Positions 41,208 through 53,332 of a DNA stretch of 63,539 nt are shown in pieces (position 1 is the stretch's first letter; every line of letters starts with the position of its first letter). The position numbers were made by a program, and so were the translations under genes. Below the pieces are notes generated by a model. The model had not been told where the DNA came from. It was given only the letters and a program-made list of their open reading frames with translations, and made no database searches. The stretch is from Streptococcus shenyangsis. GTDB lineage: Bacteria; Bacillota; Bacilli; Lactobacillales; Streptococcaceae. The DNA lies in the NCBI RefSeq assembly GCF_006385785.1, contig NZ_VFSH01000011.1, positions 1 to 63,539 of the forward strand, written 5' to 3'.

Positions 41208-41236
41208 ATTTTACCAAAATAGCCCGGATTTGTAAA
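41208..41236 (-). promoter_or_regulatory. Promoter of the ali-like gene
   Basis: Minus strand TTTACA (41236-41231), 17-base spacer, TAAAAT (41213-41208) with an upstream TG. An imperfect palindrome (TTTATGTTA/TAACATAAA) follows in the leader. Confidence 0.75.
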
Positions 41237-41363
41237 GTTAATTGAATTTTTAGAATGAAAGTTTATAAATGTAGGCATAAAAAAACAAAGAATTTCTGTC
41301 TTTCATACAGTCCTCCCTTGTTTTTATACGATTTCGATTTTAGATTTTTCTGTTCAGAAATAT

Positions 41364-42980
<1,617 letters not shown>

Positions 42981-43005
42981 TCATTATTTTAATAATCTAC
43001 AGTCT

Positions 43006-43042
43006 ATGATAGCGCTTTTCTGAGTTTTGTGCAAGCGTTTGC
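43006..43042 (-). promoter_or_regulatory. dexB promoter with overlapping cre/LacI-type operator
   Basis: Minus strand TTGCAC (43034-43029), 17-base spacer, TATCAT (43011-43006). GCAAACGCTTGC (43042-43031) overlaps the -35 and fits the catabolite (CcpA) or MalR-type operator pattern. It predicts sugar control of dexB. Confidence 0.75.
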
Positions 43043-43123
43043 CTAATCTTTTTACTTCCTTTTTTAACTCCATAGTTTCCTAACTGCCAATTTTTTATTA
43101 TAATAGAGGTCAGAGGTAAAAAA

Positions 43124-44608
43124 ATGAAAAAACAAGCTTTTAGTTCTGAACAATATTTGAATCTACAGCGCGACCACATTTTGGAGCGCATTAACCAATT
43201 TGACGGCAAGCTCTACTTGGAGTTTGGTGGCAAAATGCTAGAAGATTTCCACGCTGCTCGTGTGCTTCCTGGCTATGAGCCTGACAACAAAATCAAGCTC
43301 TTGCAAGAGTTGAAAGAGCAGGTTGAGGTTGTGATTGCCATTAACGCTAGCAACATCGAGCATTCTAAAGCACGTGGTGACTTGGGCATTTCTTATGACC
43401 AAGAAGTTCTTCGTTTGATTGATAAATTCAATGAATTAGGGATTTTTGTCGGCTCAGTGGTCATTACACAATACGCTGGCCAACCCGCTGCAGATGCTTT
43501 CCGCAACCAACTTGAGAAAAACGGAATTGATTCCTATCTTCATTATCCAATAAAAGGATATCCGACGGATATGGATCACATCATTTCTCCAGAAGGCATG
43601 GGAAAAAATGACTACATCAAAACCAGTCGCAACCTGATTGTCGTAACCGCTCCTGGACCTGGTTCTGGAAAATTGGCAACCTGTATGTCCAATATGTACC
43701 ACGACCAAATCAATGGTATCAAGTCTGGTTACGCTAAATTTGAAACCTTCCCAGTTTGGAATCTTCCCCTTCATCATCCAGTTAACTTGGCTTATGAAGC
43801 TGCCACAGCTGACCTTGATGATGTCAACATGATTGATCCTTTCCATCTTCAAACCTATGGAGAAACCACTGTCAACTACAACCGTGATATCGAAATCTTC
43901 CCAGTGCTCAAGCGCATGTTGGAACGTATCCTAGGAGAGTCTCCATACGCTTCTCCAACAGATATGGGAGTCAACATGGTTGGTTTCGCTATTACAGATA
44001 ATGAGGCTGCTATCGAAGCCTCTAAACAAGAAATCATCCGTCGCTACTATCAAACTGTTCTTGATTTCAAAGCCGAAAAAGTTGGCGAAGCTGCTGTCAA
44101 GAAAATCGAGTTGCTTATGAATGACCTCGGCATCACACCTGCAGACCGTAAGGTTGCTGTCGTTGCCCGTCAAAAAGCTGAAGAAACTGGCGGACCAGCC
44201 CTAGCCCTTGAATTGCCAACTGGCGAAATCGTGACTGGTAAAAACTCAGAACTCTTTGGCCCTACAGCCGCTGCTCTTATCAACGCTATCAAGAAATCAG
44301 CTGATATTGCTAAAGAAGTGAAACTAATCGAACCAGAAGTTGTCAAGCCAATCCAAGGTCTTAAAATCGATCATCTAGGTAGCCGCAATCCACGCCTACA
44401 TTCAAATGAAATTTTGATTGCACTGGCTATCACAGCTACGGAAAATCCTGATGCTGCCCGCGCTATGAAAGAACTTGGCAATCTCAAAGGAAGCGAAGCC
44501 CACTCAACCATCATCTTGACCGATGAAGACAAGAATGTCCTTCGTAAACTAGGTATCAACGTAACCTTTGACCCATACTACCAATACGACCGCTTGTATC
44601 GTAAGTAA
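43124..44608 (+). CDS. DUF1846 (UPF0371) family protein
   Basis: 494 residues, full length for the family. Begins [20 protein letters not shown] and contains [19 protein letters not shown], where a P-loop-like GPGSGK stretch suggests nucleotide binding. No biochemical role is established that I know of. TATAAT at 43099-43104 and GAGGTAAAAAA before the ATG give a plausible promoter and ribosome site. Sits between dexB (divergent) and luxS, as in pneumococcus. Confidence 0.9.
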   Translation: MKKQAFSSEQYLNLQRDHILERINQFDGKLYLEFGGKMLEDFHAARVLPGYEPDNKIKLLQELKEQVEVVIAINASNIEHSKARGDLGISYDQEVLRLIDKFNELGIFVGSVVITQYAGQPAADAFRNQLEKNGIDSYLHYPIKGYPTDMDHIISPEGMGKNDYIKTSRNLIVVTAPGPGSGKLATCMSNMYHDQINGIKSGYAKFETFPVWNLPLHHPVNLAYEAATADLDDVNMIDPFHLQTYGETTVNYNRDIEIFPVLKRMLERILGESPYASPTDMGVNMVGFAITDNEAAIEASKQEIIRRYYQTVLDFKAEKVGEAAVKKIELLMNDLGITPADRKVAVVARQKAEETGGPALALELPTGEIVTGKNSELFGPTAAALINAIKKSADIAKEVKLIEPEVVKPIQGLKIDHLGSRNPRLHSNEILIALAITATENPDAARAMKELGNLKGSEAHSTIILTDEDKNVLRKLGINVTFDPYYQYDRLYRK

Positions 44609-44615
44609 CGATTTC

Positions 44616-44644
44616 AACCTCTCCAGCCTCGGAGAGGTTTTCTC
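44616..44644 (+). terminator. Terminator after the DUF1846 gene
   Basis: AACCTCTCC and GGAGAGGTT form a perfect 9-base stem with a T-rich tail, 8 bases after the stop. Confidence 0.8.
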
Positions 44645-44664
44645 TCTGTCTCAGGAGCCAGCTT

Positions 44665-44675
44665 TATGATATAAT
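44665..44675 (+). promoter_or_regulatory. luxS promoter (extended -10)
   Basis: TATGATATAAT matches the extended -10 form, 28 bases before the luxS ATG. Confidence 0.75.
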
Positions 44676-44702
44676 AAAAAAAGAAAACTGAAAGGATATA
44701 CC

Positions 44703-45185
44703 ATGTCAAAAGAAGTTATTGTTGAAAGTTTTGAACTTGACCACACTATTGTTAAAGCACCCTATGTTCGCTTGATTGGGGAAGAAACCGGGCCAAAGGG
44801 AGACGTTATCTCCAACTTTGATATTCGCTTGGTGCAACCAAACGAAGACTCAATCCCTACTGCTGGACTTCACACTATCGAGCACCTCTTGGCAAAACTT
44901 ATCCGTACCCGCATTGACGGTATGATTGACTGTTCACCATTTGGTTGCCGTACAGGCTTCCACATGATTATGTGGGGACGTCATACCAGTGCTGAAATTG
45001 CGGCTGTTATCAAGGATTCGCTCAAGGAAATCGCTGAAACCACTACTTGGGAAGATGTCCCTGGAACAACCATCGAATCTTGCGGAAACTATAAGGACCA
45101 CAGCCTCTTCTCTGCTAAAGAATGGGCTAAACTCATCCTTGAACAAGGGATTTCAGATGATGCCTTTGAACGTCATGTGATTTAA
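44703..45185 (+). CDS. luxS: S-ribosylhomocysteine lyase, LuxS
   Basis: 160 residues. Cleaves S-ribosylhomocysteine to homocysteine and DPD, the precursor of autoinducer-2; part of the activated methyl cycle. Metal ligands are HTIEH (about 59-63) and the Cys of the [10 protein letters not shown] segment; [12 protein letters not shown] carries the catalytic Cys. AAAGGATAT precedes the ATG. Convergent with clpL. Confidence 0.97.
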   Translation: MSKEVIVESFELDHTIVKAPYVRLIGEETGPKGDVISNFDIRLVQPNEDSIPTAGLHTIEHLLAKLIRTRIDGMIDCSPFGCRTGFHMIMWGRHTSAEIAAVIKDSLKEIAETTTWEDVPGTTIESCGNYKDHSLFSAKEWAKLILEQGISDDAFERHVI

Positions 45186-45189
45186 ACGT

Positions 45190-45230
45190 AAAAAAGGAAC
45201 CAGTTTTTTCAGCTGGCTCCTTCTTTTTTA
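45190..45230. terminator. Bidirectional terminator between luxS and clpL
   Basis: AAGGAACCAG and GCTGGCTCCTT pair with one mismatch. T runs stand on both strands, so it can stop luxS (plus) and clpL (minus). Confidence 0.85.
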
Positions 45231-45246
45231 TCCTCAAAATTCTGTC

Positions 45247-47352
45247 TTAGGCTTTTTCACGAATGACCAAAACACCATCTTCCATATCTGCTTCCAGATG
45301 TTTGGCATCTAAATGATCCAAGTGGAAGTCTGTCACCTTATCACGAATTTCTTGTTCAACCACGCGACGGAGAGGACGAACCCCCATGACTTCGTCATAG
45401 CCTTCTTCAGTGATATAGTCTTTAGCCGCTTGACTGACTGACAAATCAATATCTTTCTTAGCCAAGGTTTGGTTGACTTCAACCAACATAAGGTCTACAA
45501 TCTTAGAAAGATCTTCTTTGCTCAAGTGTGAGAATTCGATGACAGCATTGAAACGGTTAAGGAATTCTGGACGGAAGAATGGTTTCAAACGGTCCATCAA
45601 TTCTGGTTTGTCCGCATCTTCTGTCAAGTTGGCTTCATAACCAAATCCAGTATTTGATGTTGCGATAATGACAGTGTTCTTGAAGTTTACTGTATTTCCT
45701 TGACCATCTGTCAAACGACCATCATCTAGAACTTGGAGGAGAAGGGTAATGACTTGAGGATCAGCCTTTTCAATTTCATCCAAGAGAATGATAGAGTAAG
45801 GATTGCGACGAACACGTTCTGTCAAGGTATTGCTATTATCATCATAACCCACATAACCTGCTGTTGTACCAATTAGCTTAGAAACGGCTGTGCGGTCACT
45901 GTATTCAGACATATCCAAACGAATAATCGCATCCTTGGTCCCAAACATATCCAGCGCCAATTGCTTAGCAAGCTCTGTCTTACCGACCCCAGTTGGTCCT
46001 ACAAAGAGGAAACTACCGATTGGGCGATTGCCTTCATCGAAACCAGCACGGTTACGACGGATAGCACGAGCTACTGCTTCTACCGCCTTGTCTTGGCCGA
46101 TTACCTTATCTTGCAAGCGATGTGCCATATCTTTCAAACGTTCGATGTCTGACGCTCCCATTTGTGAAACTGGAATACCCGTCATTCGTTCTACAGATTC
46201 AGCCACATCGTTGACACTTGCAGTTACTTTCATATCTTCTGTGTGGTTTTCGATTTTCTTTTCCAATTCTGCGATGCGTGTTTTATAGTTTAGAGCTGCT
46301 TCAAAATCTTCTGCCTCAACAGCTTTTTCTTGCTTGTCTTTTTCTACCTCAATTTCACGTTCAACAGCATGAACATCTGTTACTGGATGCTGAGCTGCCA
46401 AGTGAGCTGCAGTTACATCTACAAGGTCGATAGCCTTATCTGGCAAGCTACGTTGAGGAATATACTGAACAGAATAATCCACCGCTGCTTTCAAAACTTC
46501 GTCTGGCAAGATGACATTGTGGTGTTGCTGATAGAGGTCACGAATTCCTTGAAGAATTTTATATGTATCCTCTGCTGAAGGAGCATTGACCTTGACTTCG
46601 TTGAACCGACGAGCAAGAGCTGCATTCTTCAAGATGGTGTTACGGTATTCATCTTGAGTCGTTGCCCCAATCACTGTCAATTCTCCACGAGAGAGAGCTG
46701 GCTTAAGAATGTCTGCAAGCCCTTTAGAACCACTGTCTCCACCAGTGCTACCTGCACCGAGGATTTGGTGAATTTCATCAAAGAAGAGAATAATATTCCC
46801 TGCTTCTTTCACTTCATTGACTAAATTTTGAACGTTTTCTTCAAAACTACCACGGTATTGAGTCCCAGCCTCAAGACCTGAAATATCAATGGAAATAATT
46901 TCCTTATTCTTGATAGCAGCTGGGACATCGCCGTTCACAATGGCTTGCGCTAAGCCTTCGACAACTGCTGTCTTACCAACACCTGCGTCTCCGACTAAAA
47001 CAGGATTGTTCTTAATACGGCGTGAAAGGATTTCAGATGCTTCTTGAATTTCCTTGTTTCGTCCGATAACAGGATCCAACTTGCCCTCACGCGCTTCTGC
47101 AGTCAAGTTTCGACCCAGTTTAGCAAGGACACCATCTTGTTTTATACCTGAAGCCTGTTGTTGCATTTGTCCATCAGCTTCTACATTCCCTTGCAATTGA
47201 CCGGTTGCACGATAGTGAGCAAATTCCTCAGGTGTGACTTCACGTCCATTAATCAAGTAGCGACGATTTTCAGAACTGTATCCTCGCATACCACCCATCA
47301 ATTGGTTAAATAAATCATCCATGTTATTAAAATTATTAAAGTTGTTATTCAT
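45247..47352 (-). CDS. clpL: ClpL, HSP100 chaperone ATPase
   Basis: 701 residues. A short Asn/Met-rich N-terminus ([13 protein letters not shown]) replaces the usual Clp N-domain. AAA1 (Walker A GDAGVGKT, Walker [10 protein letters not shown]), a central UVR-like coiled segment ([15 protein letters not shown]) and AAA2 ([17 protein letters not shown]) follow. No ClpP-docking loop is apparent, so it acts as a chaperone; ClpL supports heat and penicillin tolerance in pneumococcus. CtsR-type operators lie upstream, including a duplicated promoter. Confidence 0.96.
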   Translation of the reverse strand: MNNNFNNFNNMDDLFNQLMGGMRGYSSENRRYLINGREVTPEEFAHYRATGQLQGNVEADGQMQQQASGIKQDGVLAKLGRNLTAEAREGKLDPVIGRNKEIQEASEILSRRIKNNPVLVGDAGVGKTAVVEGLAQAIVNGDVPAAIKNKEIISIDISGLEAGTQYRGSFEENVQNLVNEVKEAGNIILFFDEIHQILGAGSTGGDSGSKGLADILKPALSRGELTVIGATTQDEYRNTILKNAALARRFNEVKVNAPSAEDTYKILQGIRDLYQQHHNVILPDEVLKAAVDYSVQYIPQRSLPDKAIDLVDVTAAHLAAQHPVTDVHAVEREIEVEKDKQEKAVEAEDFEAALNYKTRIAELEKKIENHTEDMKVTASVNDVAESVERMTGIPVSQMGASDIERLKDMAHRLQDKVIGQDKAVEAVARAIRRNRAGFDEGNRPIGSFLFVGPTGVGKTELAKQLALDMFGTKDAIIRLDMSEYSDRTAVSKLIGTTAGYVGYDDNSNTLTERVRRNPYSIILLDEIEKADPQVITLLLQVLDDGRLTDGQGNTVNFKNTVIIATSNTGFGYEANLTEDADKPELMDRLKPFFRPEFLNRFNAVIEFSHLSKEDLSKIVDLMLVEVNQTLAKKDIDLSVSQAAKDYITEEGYDEVMGVRPLRRVVEQEIRDKVTDFHLDHLDAKHLEADMEDGVLVIREKA

Positions 47353-47393
47353 ATTCTTTACCTCTTTTGTTTACTTAGTTATGATTACTGATA

Positions 47394-47409
47394 TTGACTA
47401 TCTTTGACC
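47394..47409 (-). promoter_or_regulatory. CtsR-type operator proximal to clpL
   Basis: Minus strand GGTCAAAGATAGTCAA fits the CtsR direct heptad repeat (RGTCAAA-NAN-RGTCAAA) except at the last base. It is 42-57 bases upstream of the ATG. I see no clear -35/-10 around it. Confidence 0.65.
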
Positions 47410-47552
47410 TTTGTTTTAAAAAATTTAGACTAGCTAAATCGCTACTCTAGGTACTATTTCTGGCTTTTCTTTTTCAAGCAGGAGTAGACTATCTTTACTT
47501 CTAAAGATTTCTAGATGAAACATAGACACACCTCTTTCTACTTTACTTTAAA

Positions 47553-47652
47553 TAAGTGTTCTAGTAAGGCTTTCATTTACCTTACGTTCATAATATACTA
47601 CATTAGTCAGAAAAGGTCAAGATATTTGACTTTGACTGACCAATATTTTTTA
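47553..47652 (-). promoter_or_regulatory. clpL promoter module, copy 1 (CtsR operator + promoter)
   Basis: A 100-bp unit repeated at 47751-47850 with about six mismatches. Minus strand: CtsR-type operator GGTCAGTCAAAGTCAAA (47641-47625), then TTGACC (47620-47615), 17-base spacer and TATATT (47597-47592). The leader to the clpL start would be about 235 bases. Confidence 0.78.
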
Positions 47653-47752
47653 TACTCTTCGAAAATCTCTTCAAACCACGTCAGTTCTATCTGTAAGCTC
47701 AAAACAGTGTTTTGAGCACTTCTTAGTTTGCTCTTGATTTTCATTGAGCATA
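47651..47752 (+). repeat. Short BOX element between the two clpL promoter copies
   Basis: boxA start (TATACTCTTCGAAAATCTC, AAACCACGTCAG) joined directly to boxC (CTCAAAACAGTGTTTTGAGC, TTGATTTTCATTGAG). About 102 bp, with no boxB. Confidence 0.82.
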
Positions 47753-47850
47753 AGTGTTCACGTAAGGCTTTTATTTACCTTACGTTCATAATATACTACA
47801 TTAGTCAAAAAAGGTCAAGAAATTTGACTTTGATTGACCAATATTTTTTA
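47751..47850 (-). promoter_or_regulatory. clpL promoter module, copy 2 (CtsR operator + promoter)
   Basis: Second copy of the 100-bp unit. Minus strand: operator GGTCAATCAAAGTCAAA (47839-47823), TTGACC (47818-47813), 17-base spacer, TATATT (47795-47790). Its transcript would run through the BOX element and copy 1 before clpL. Confidence 0.78.
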
Positions 47851-47856
47851 GAATGC

Positions 47857-47881
47857 AAAAACACCCTGAAACGTCAGGGTG
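47857..47881 (-). terminator. Terminator after mraY
   Basis: Perfect 8-base stem CACCCTGA/TCAGGGTG followed by five T on the minus strand. It insulates clpL from the pbp2x-mraY operon. Confidence 0.88.
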
Positions 47882-47887
47882 CCATTC

Positions 47888-48868
47888 TTACATCAAATAC
47901 AAAATTGCTAGGGTCAAGAGACTTGCTAGGAGTCCCACTCCCCAAAAGAAGAAGTCGACCTTCCACTCGCTCCAAGGACTTCCCTTACCAGACAATCCTC
48001 CAAGCTCAAAATGATGATGCACAGGCGTCATACGAAAAATACGTTTGCCACCAGTCAGTTTGAAATAACTGACTTGCATCATAACCGAAGTTGTTTCAAA
48101 GACATAAACAATTCCGATAATCAAGAGAGTCCATTCTTGATGGAGGGCCATAGAGATAGCTGCCAGCATTCCACCTAAGGCCAAACTTCCCACATCCCCC
48201 ATAAAGACTTTAGCAGGCTTATGGTTAAAGACGAAGAAACCAAGCAAACCACCAATCATGACAAGAATCACTAGAAGGATATCCATCTGACCTTGCACAT
48301 AGGCAATAACTCCATAGGTAGACAAGCTAATCACAACGGAAATACTAGCTAGACCGTCAATACCATCTGTCAAGTTGACTGCGTTTGAAAAACCGACTAG
48401 CCAGAAAAGAGCGAAGATAATATAGAAAATCCCTAAATGCACTTGGTAGCCAAAGACAGAGAGCATATCGCCCCCACGCTCATAAAAAAGGTAGAAAATG
48501 ACGCCACCTAGCAGCTGAAGAGCCAATTTCTGTTTGGGGTTTAGCCCCTCATTGATCTTTCGGAAGACCTTGAGAAAGTCATCTAAAAAACCAACCAAAC
48601 CATACAAGACCAAAATAAACAAAATCATACCAACATTATTGGTCAATTGTTTTGAAAAAAGAGCGACGAGGAAACTCACCACAACTGCAGCAATGAGGAA
48701 AACAAGCCCCCCCATTGTAGGAGTCCCAGCTTTTGCCTGATGCTGTTTAACATCCTCATGCATCTGCTGGCCTGTAATTTGCGCCTTTCTATAAAATTGG
48801 ATAAAGGCCGGAATTCCTACTAAAGTTAGTAAAAATGTCACAATTCCAGCACTGATGGAAATAAACAT
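47888..48868 (-). CDS. mraY: Phospho-N-acetylmuramoyl-pentapeptide transferase
   Basis: 326 residues, about ten membrane helices. Makes lipid I from UDP-MurNAc-pentapeptide and undecaprenyl phosphate. Signatures: [32 protein letters not shown] and [10 protein letters not shown]. Last gene of the rsmH-ftsL-pbp2x-mraY operon; one base separates it from the pbp2x stop. Confidence 0.97.
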   Translation of the reverse strand: MFISISAGIVTFLLTLVGIPAFIQFYRKAQITGQQMHEDVKQHQAKAGTPTMGGLVFLIAAVVVSFLVALFSKQLTNNVGMILFILVLYGLVGFLDDFLKVFRKINEGLNPKQKLALQLLGGVIFYLFYERGGDMLSVFGYQVHLGIFYIIFALFWLVGFSNAVNLTDGIDGLASISVVISLSTYGVIAYVQGQMDILLVILVMIGGLLGFFVFNHKPAKVFMGDVGSLALGGMLAAISMALHQEWTLLIIGIVYVFETTSVMMQVSYFKLTGGKRIFRMTPVHHHFELGGLSGKGSPWSEWKVDFFFWGVGLLASLLTLAILYLM

Positions 48869-48869
48869 A

Positions 48870-51122
48870 TTAGTCTCCTAAAGTTAATTTAATTTTTTTA
48901 ATGTTTTTGATAGCTGTATTAGTCCGAACATCTTGCTTCTGAACAACGGAACCTGAACCTTCAAATTCCAGTTCAATATCCAACCATTTAGCAAAGGTCT
49001 CGGCAGTCTCTTTTTTCCAGCCATACATGTCTGGAATTTCTTCTACCTTATCCGATAAAAGGAGAACTTGTTGGTTTGGTGCAAGATTGGTCCCTTCTTC
49101 TACAGAAGTCTCTTTAATCTTTGTTCCAGTACCTACAACGATTGGTTGCACAATATTTCGGCGTAAGGCTTCCGCCAACTCACCAGGTGAAATATCCTTG
49201 ATGCTAGGCATTGCATAAGAAGATTCTGTCGTAACTTTATCTAAATTTTTGGCTGGAGATTGAAGATTGAGAGATTCTTTCATAGCTGAAGCCCGCTCCA
49301 AGATTGGGGTGGCAAATTCTCCCAACTGGATACCTGAAAAATGCTCAGGCTGTTGAACCGTTACATACAAGATAAAATCAGGATTTTCAGCAGGATTCAT
49401 AGTCACAACTGAGAAAATATAATTGGTAGAACCAACCAAGTATCCTCCATTTTTCTCATCAGCGATTTGAGCCGTACCGGATTTAACTGCTACATTTTGT
49501 CCAGGAACTGTTATAATTGGCTTTCCTGTGTAGTGATTATACATAGTTCCATATAGAGGGTCCGTCCCAACTAAGATCATGTGATTTCGAGTTGTGCTTG
49601 CTGCCTCTTTGGAAACAGGATTTCCTACTATTTCTTTTTGTGACTTACGTACAGACTGATTGTTAGTATCATAAATAGCACTTATAAATTTTGGCTCCAG
49701 CATAACTCCATCATTAGCAATAGCTGTAAAGGCACGAAGCATTTGTGTTTGTGTCACTGAAATTCCTTGCCCAAATGAGCTTTGAGCAATACTAACAATA
49801 TTATCAGCTGGAAGTTGACCAGCGTATTCATCTGTCAAGCCAAAGCGAGTTGGAACCCCAAATTTAAAGCGTTTTAGATAATCCAACCAAGTAGCATCTC
49901 CCATTTTTTGTTCAAGTAGACTCGTTCCAACATTACTGGAGTGAGCGAAACCTTGTGAGAAAGTCATCATCCCACCAGTAGTCAAACCAGCATTAACATC
50001 CCAATCTCGAGTCGTCGCATCCGCTATTTTGAATTCACTGCTATTGAAGTATTCTCCACTTGGGAAGGTATTATTATCAATAGAAGAAGCTAACGTCATG
50101 ACCTTAAAGGCTGATCCTGGTTCATAGTTACTTTGATAAAGAATATCACGCCAAACAAAGTCCTCAGTGATTCCTTCTTTAGTATCTGCATTAAAGGTAG
50201 GTCGTTGGGTGGTAGCGAGGATTTCACCGGTCTTTGCACTGACCAAGGTCGCGGTCATATACTTACCTTTTACTTTTTCTAGAAAGGCATCCATCTGAGT
50301 TTCCATGAAAGATTGTAGCGGACTAGACAATGTTGTATAAACATCCTTGCCATCCACAGTTTGTTGCGATACCAGTTCTGTTCCAGGGACAATATTACCC
50401 AGACGATCTTTTTCATAGGTAATAATACCGTCTTTCCCTGCAAGAATACTATTCAAGGAACTCTCCATCCCAGAAGTTCCCAGCAAACTCTTGCTTCCAT
50501 CTTCATTTTCATGGAGTTGAGCTAAACCAATAAAACTAGAAGCGAATTGTCCATTTGGATAGCTTCTATTAGGGCTAGTTGTGAAGTCAATTCCTTCAAC
50601 ACTAGCGTCTTTCAAATCCTTTTTAATAGCCATCATATTGGCATAGGTAATTCCATTTCCTTTGGCACCGAAGGAAACTTGGGTTAGATTTGGTTGAGCT
50701 AATTGCTCTTTCACATAAGCTTCATCCATATCCAAATATTTATGGAAGACTTCAGCTACCTTATTAAACTGGGCATCTTCTACATAAAGAATTTTACCCG
50801 TTGCTGATTTGTATTTTTTATCAATAACAGCATAGACATTATAGGAGGTTGCATCCTCAGCAATCGGGACTCCATTTCGGTCATAAATAGTCCCACGTTT
50901 GGCAGGGACTGTACGAGTTATTTGGTGAACTTTCTTAGCCTCTTTGACTAGATCCGTTCCAAATTTACTACCACTCCCGATAATAACAGCAAAATTGACC
51001 AAAAAGACAGCGAAAAGTACGACAGCTAACAAGCTGATGTACTTCCCCACTATTTTACGGTTTTCTGCTGGAGATTTACGGTTTCTAATCGCAAATCGGA
51101 TTATTCTTTTTGTCCACTTCAT
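48870..51122 (-). CDS. pbpX: Penicillin-binding protein 2x (septal class B PBP), altered active site
   Basis: 750 residues, the same length as pneumococcal PBP2x, so numbering carries over. Short cytoplasmic tail, anchor helix (about 28-50), dimerisation domain, transpeptidase, and two C-terminal PASTA domains (about 630-750). Catalytic Ser337 lies in SAFK where susceptible strains have STMK: T338A and M339F. Further differences near the site: I371T, M400T (SSNVGTSLL) and L546V beside K547SGT. T338A with M339F is a known high-level resistance signature. Cross-links septal wall with FtsW. Confidence 0.96.
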   Translation of the reverse strand: MKWTKRIIRFAIRNRKSPAENRKIVGKYISLLAVVLFAVFLVNFAVIIGSGSKFGTDLVKEAKKVHQITRTVPAKRGTIYDRNGVPIAEDATSYNVYAVIDKKYKSATGKILYVEDAQFNKVAEVFHKYLDMDEAYVKEQLAQPNLTQVSFGAKGNGITYANMMAIKKDLKDASVEGIDFTTSPNRSYPNGQFASSFIGLAQLHENEDGSKSLLGTSGMESSLNSILAGKDGIITYEKDRLGNIVPGTELVSQQTVDGKDVYTTLSSPLQSFMETQMDAFLEKVKGKYMTATLVSAKTGEILATTQRPTFNADTKEGITEDFVWRDILYQSNYEPGSAFKVMTLASSIDNNTFPSGEYFNSSEFKIADATTRDWDVNAGLTTGGMMTFSQGFAHSSNVGTSLLEQKMGDATWLDYLKRFKFGVPTRFGLTDEYAGQLPADNIVSIAQSSFGQGISVTQTQMLRAFTAIANDGVMLEPKFISAIYDTNNQSVRKSQKEIVGNPVSKEAASTTRNHMILVGTDPLYGTMYNHYTGKPIITVPGQNVAVKSGTAQIADEKNGGYLVGSTNYIFSVVTMNPAENPDFILYVTVQQPEHFSGIQLGEFATPILERASAMKESLNLQSPAKNLDKVTTESSYAMPSIKDISPGELAEALRRNIVQPIVVGTGTKIKETSVEEGTNLAPNQQVLLLSDKVEEIPDMYGWKKETAETFAKWLDIELEFEGSGSVVQKQDVRTNTAIKNIKKIKLTLGD

Positions 51123-51125
51123 ATC

Positions 51126-51443
51126 TTACTCCGCTGATCGAATATTCTCATTATTCAATTTTAAGTCCTTAGAATTTGCGATTTCTTTCAAGCGTTCTGC
51201 CCTCAACAATTCATTTACCTCTTGTTTGGCATCATCCAACTCTGTCTTCTTCTCCTCTATCTGCGCATTGATTTTTGTCAAATCATTTTGTACTTGTAGG
51301 AGTCGGGTCTGCATAAAGATAATACTAAGCGCCAAAACGAGAGCTGTAAACGCAATGGAAAGATAAAAAGCCTTCTCCACACGGGAGAATTTTTTTATAC
51401 GATTCTGCAAGAATTGACTGGTTGTTTCTTTTTTATCTACCAT
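51126..51443 (-). CDS. ftsL: FtsL, septal divisome protein
   Basis: 105 residues. Short cytoplasmic part, one membrane segment (about 27-45, FYLSIAFTALVLALSIIF) and an extracellular coiled coil (QNDLTKINAQIEEKKTELDD). Works with DivIC and the PBP2x/FtsW pair. Tightly packed between rsmH and pbp2x. Confidence 0.94.
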   Translation of the reverse strand: MVDKKETTSQFLQNRIKKFSRVEKAFYLSIAFTALVLALSIIFMQTRLLQVQNDLTKINAQIEEKKTELDDAKQEVNELLRAERLKEIANSKDLKLNNENIRSAE

Positions 51444-51452
51444 TTTTTCCTC

Positions 51453-52403
51453 TTACTTGTGAATTTTTCTGGCCACGCGCAACTTGGCTGAGTGCGAGCG
51501 GTTATTGGCTTCTAGTTCTTCTGCACTTGGCAAGATTGGCTTACGGGATACCAATTCCATCTTGGGCTTGAGGTCATCTGGGATGAAAGGCAAACCTTTT
51601 GGAACTTCCACAGTTGAAGCCTCCTTGAACAATTGCTTGGTCAAGCGGTCTTCTAGTGAATGAAAGGTAATCACTGAAATTCTACCATCCAGAGCCAATA
51701 TATCCATAGCCTGCTGGATGGACTCATCTGCCGCTCCCAGTTCATCATTGACTTCAATTCGAATAGCCTGGAAAATCTGCTTGGCAGGATGCCCCTTCTT
51801 CTTGAGTTCCTTGGCCGGTTTGGCCGACTTAATAATTTCTGCCAATTCAGTCGTAGTCTCGATTGGCTTGACTTCCCGAGCTTGTTCAATCTTACGCGCA
51901 ATCTGTTTAGAGAATTTATCCTCACCATACTTGAAGAAAATACGAACCAAGTCATGATAGTCATAGTGGTTCACTACTTCATAAGCTGTCAGACTAGCAT
52001 CCTGATTCATGCGCATGTCCAGTGGCGCATCCTTTTTATAAGAAAAACCACGCTCACGCTGGTCCAGCTGAGGACTAGACACTCCCAAGTCATAACAAAT
52101 TCCATCAATTTCCTGAACACCAGCTTCGCGCAAACGTGCCTGTAAATGACGGAAATTATCCTTGATAAAGGTTACCATCCCTTTTTCGATATAGGGTGCC
52201 AAACGTTTTTGCGCATTGTCAATGGCATTCTGGTCCTGGTCAAAGGCATAGAGATGGCCTTTTTCACTTAATTTACTTAATAAATACTCGCTATGGCCTG
52301 CTCCACCCAAAGTCGCATCAACGTAGATACCGTCAGGCTTTACGTCGAGCATATCAATCGTTTCGTGGAGTAAGACCGTTACATGATGAAATTCTTTTGT
52401 CAT
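51453..52403 (-). CDS. rsmH: 16S rRNA (cytosine1402-N4)-methyltransferase
   Basis: 316 residues. SAM motif [16 protein letters not shown]; RsmH signatures [16 protein letters not shown] and [12 protein letters not shown]. Modifies C1402 in the ribosomal P site. First gene of the division-wall operon. The upstream minus strand has TGTGGTAAAAT (extended -10 type) and a perfect palindrome at 52426-52449. Confidence 0.97.
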   Translation of the reverse strand: MTKEFHHVTVLLHETIDMLDVKPDGIYVDATLGGAGHSEYLLSKLSEKGHLYAFDQDQNAIDNAQKRLAPYIEKGMVTFIKDNFRHLQARLREAGVQEIDGICYDLGVSSPQLDQRERGFSYKKDAPLDMRMNQDASLTAYEVVNHYDYHDLVRIFFKYGEDKFSKQIARKIEQAREVKPIETTTELAEIIKSAKPAKELKKKGHPAKQIFQAIRIEVNDELGAADESIQQAMDILALDGRISVITFHSLEDRLTKQLFKEASTVEVPKGLPFIPDDLKPKMELVSRKPILPSAEELEANNRSHSAKLRVARKIHK

Positions 52404-52425
52404 ATCTTATCTATTTTACCACAAA

Positions 52426-52449
52426 TCTGACTAGCTTGCACTAGTCAGA
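52426..52449. repeat. Perfect 9-bp inverted repeat between rsmH and the XRE gene
   Basis: TCTGACTAG and CTAGTCAGA around a 6-base loop. It lies just upstream of the rsmH -10 region. It may be an operator, or a cruciform between divergent promoters. Confidence 0.75.
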
Positions 52450-52489
52450 CAAATAGGCCAAAAACAAGTAAGATTTCTTTAAGAAATAT

Positions 52490-52548
52490 GTCAAATATGC
52501 TTGACATTCACTCTATAGAAGAATATAATGTAGTCAAATATATGCGAC
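52490..52548 (+). promoter_or_regulatory. Promoter of the XRE cassette with two candidate operators
   Basis: TTGACA (52501-52506), 17-base spacer, TATAAT (52524-52529): perfect consensus. Inverted repeat GTCAAATATGCTTGAC (52490-52505) overlaps the -35. A related GTCAAATATATGCGAC (52533-52548) lies just after the start site. Both would suit autorepression by the encoded XRE protein. Confidence 0.8.
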
Positions 52549-52569
52549 ACAAATCAGAAAGGAGACCAG

Positions 52570-52764
52570 ATGAATCGTGTGAAAGAATTTCGCAAGGAAC
52601 TGGGCATTTCCCAGCTCGAACTCGCCAAGGATATCGGTGTCTCGAGACAGACCATCAATATGATTGAGAACGACAAGTACAATCCAACCCTGGAACTCTG
52701 TCTCAATCTCGCCCGCAGCCTCCAAACTGACCTCAACAGTCTCTTTTGGGAGGATAATTTTTAA
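52570..52764 (+). CDS. Small XRE-family DNA-binding protein
   Basis: 64 residues, essentially one Cro/CI-type helix-turn-helix (ISQLELAKDIGVSRQTINMIE) of the short autonomous type found next to DUF3278 genes. Good AAAGGAG site. Likely autoregulator of the downstream membrane-protein genes; binding sites are proposed at its promoter. Confidence 0.9.
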   Translation: MNRVKEFRKELGISQLELAKDIGVSRQTINMIENDKYNPTLELCLNLARSLQTDLNSLFWEDNF

Positions 52765-52779
52765 AAAAGGAGCCAACTC

Positions 52780-53322
52780 ATGAAAAAAGAAACCTTCACT
52801 GAAAAACTGATCAAGCGCACATACGGTATTTCTGATCCACTTGACGAATACAAACGACGCGAGGCTGATCGTATCGGCAATCAAGTCTTTATCATCCTCT
52901 TTTATCTGATGATTTTCGGAAATCTTATTCCACTCCTTCTGGCCTATAAATACCCTCAAGAAGTGGCTCTAATCTATCCTCCTCTGATTTTAGTGATTGC
53001 CCTCATCGCTGCTGGCTATGTCACCTACCAAATGCAAAAAACAGGGATTACAACTATTGAACCAGATATGCTGAGTGAGAAAGAAAGTAAGCAACTACAC
53101 TACCCAGGTCTGAAAGCAGGTTTGTTCTTTGGTCTATGGATGTTTTTTATAACTCCTCTTCTCGGTATACTCATAGGTGAAGGTCAGGACTATTTTCATT
53201 CTCTTCTCACTATAAGAAATGGTGTATCAAGCATTCTAGGTTCTATTTTCTTCGGAGCGAGCATACAGTTCCTCATCTCCCGTCGCATTGCAAAAACTAA
53301 GAAAGATCAAGATGAGGATTAG
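52780..53322 (+). CDS. DUF3278-type membrane protein
   Basis: 180 residues. N-terminal motif LIKRTYGISDPLDEYKRREADRIGN, then four hydrophobic segments (about 32-55, 62-85, 110-132, 145-165) and a basic tail. It belongs to the DUF3278 type, commonly paired with small XRE regulators in streptococci. Function unknown; the pairing resembles stress-sensing or bacteriocin-immunity cassettes. Its C-terminal half is repeated in the next gene. Confidence 0.8.
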   Translation: MKKETFTEKLIKRTYGISDPLDEYKRREADRIGNQVFIILFYLMIFGNLIPLLLAYKYPQEVALIYPPLILVIALIAAGYVTYQMQKTGITTIEPDMLSEKESKQLHYPGLKAGLFFGLWMFFITPLLGILIGEGQDYFHSLLTIRNGVSSILGSIFFGASIQFLISRRIAKTKKDQDED

Positions 53323-53332
53323 GAGGTGCCCT

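Noticed and set aside
45890..46288. 132-codon frame opposite clpL
   Set aside because: Antisense to the conserved AAA2 domain of clpL; composition follows the coding strand.
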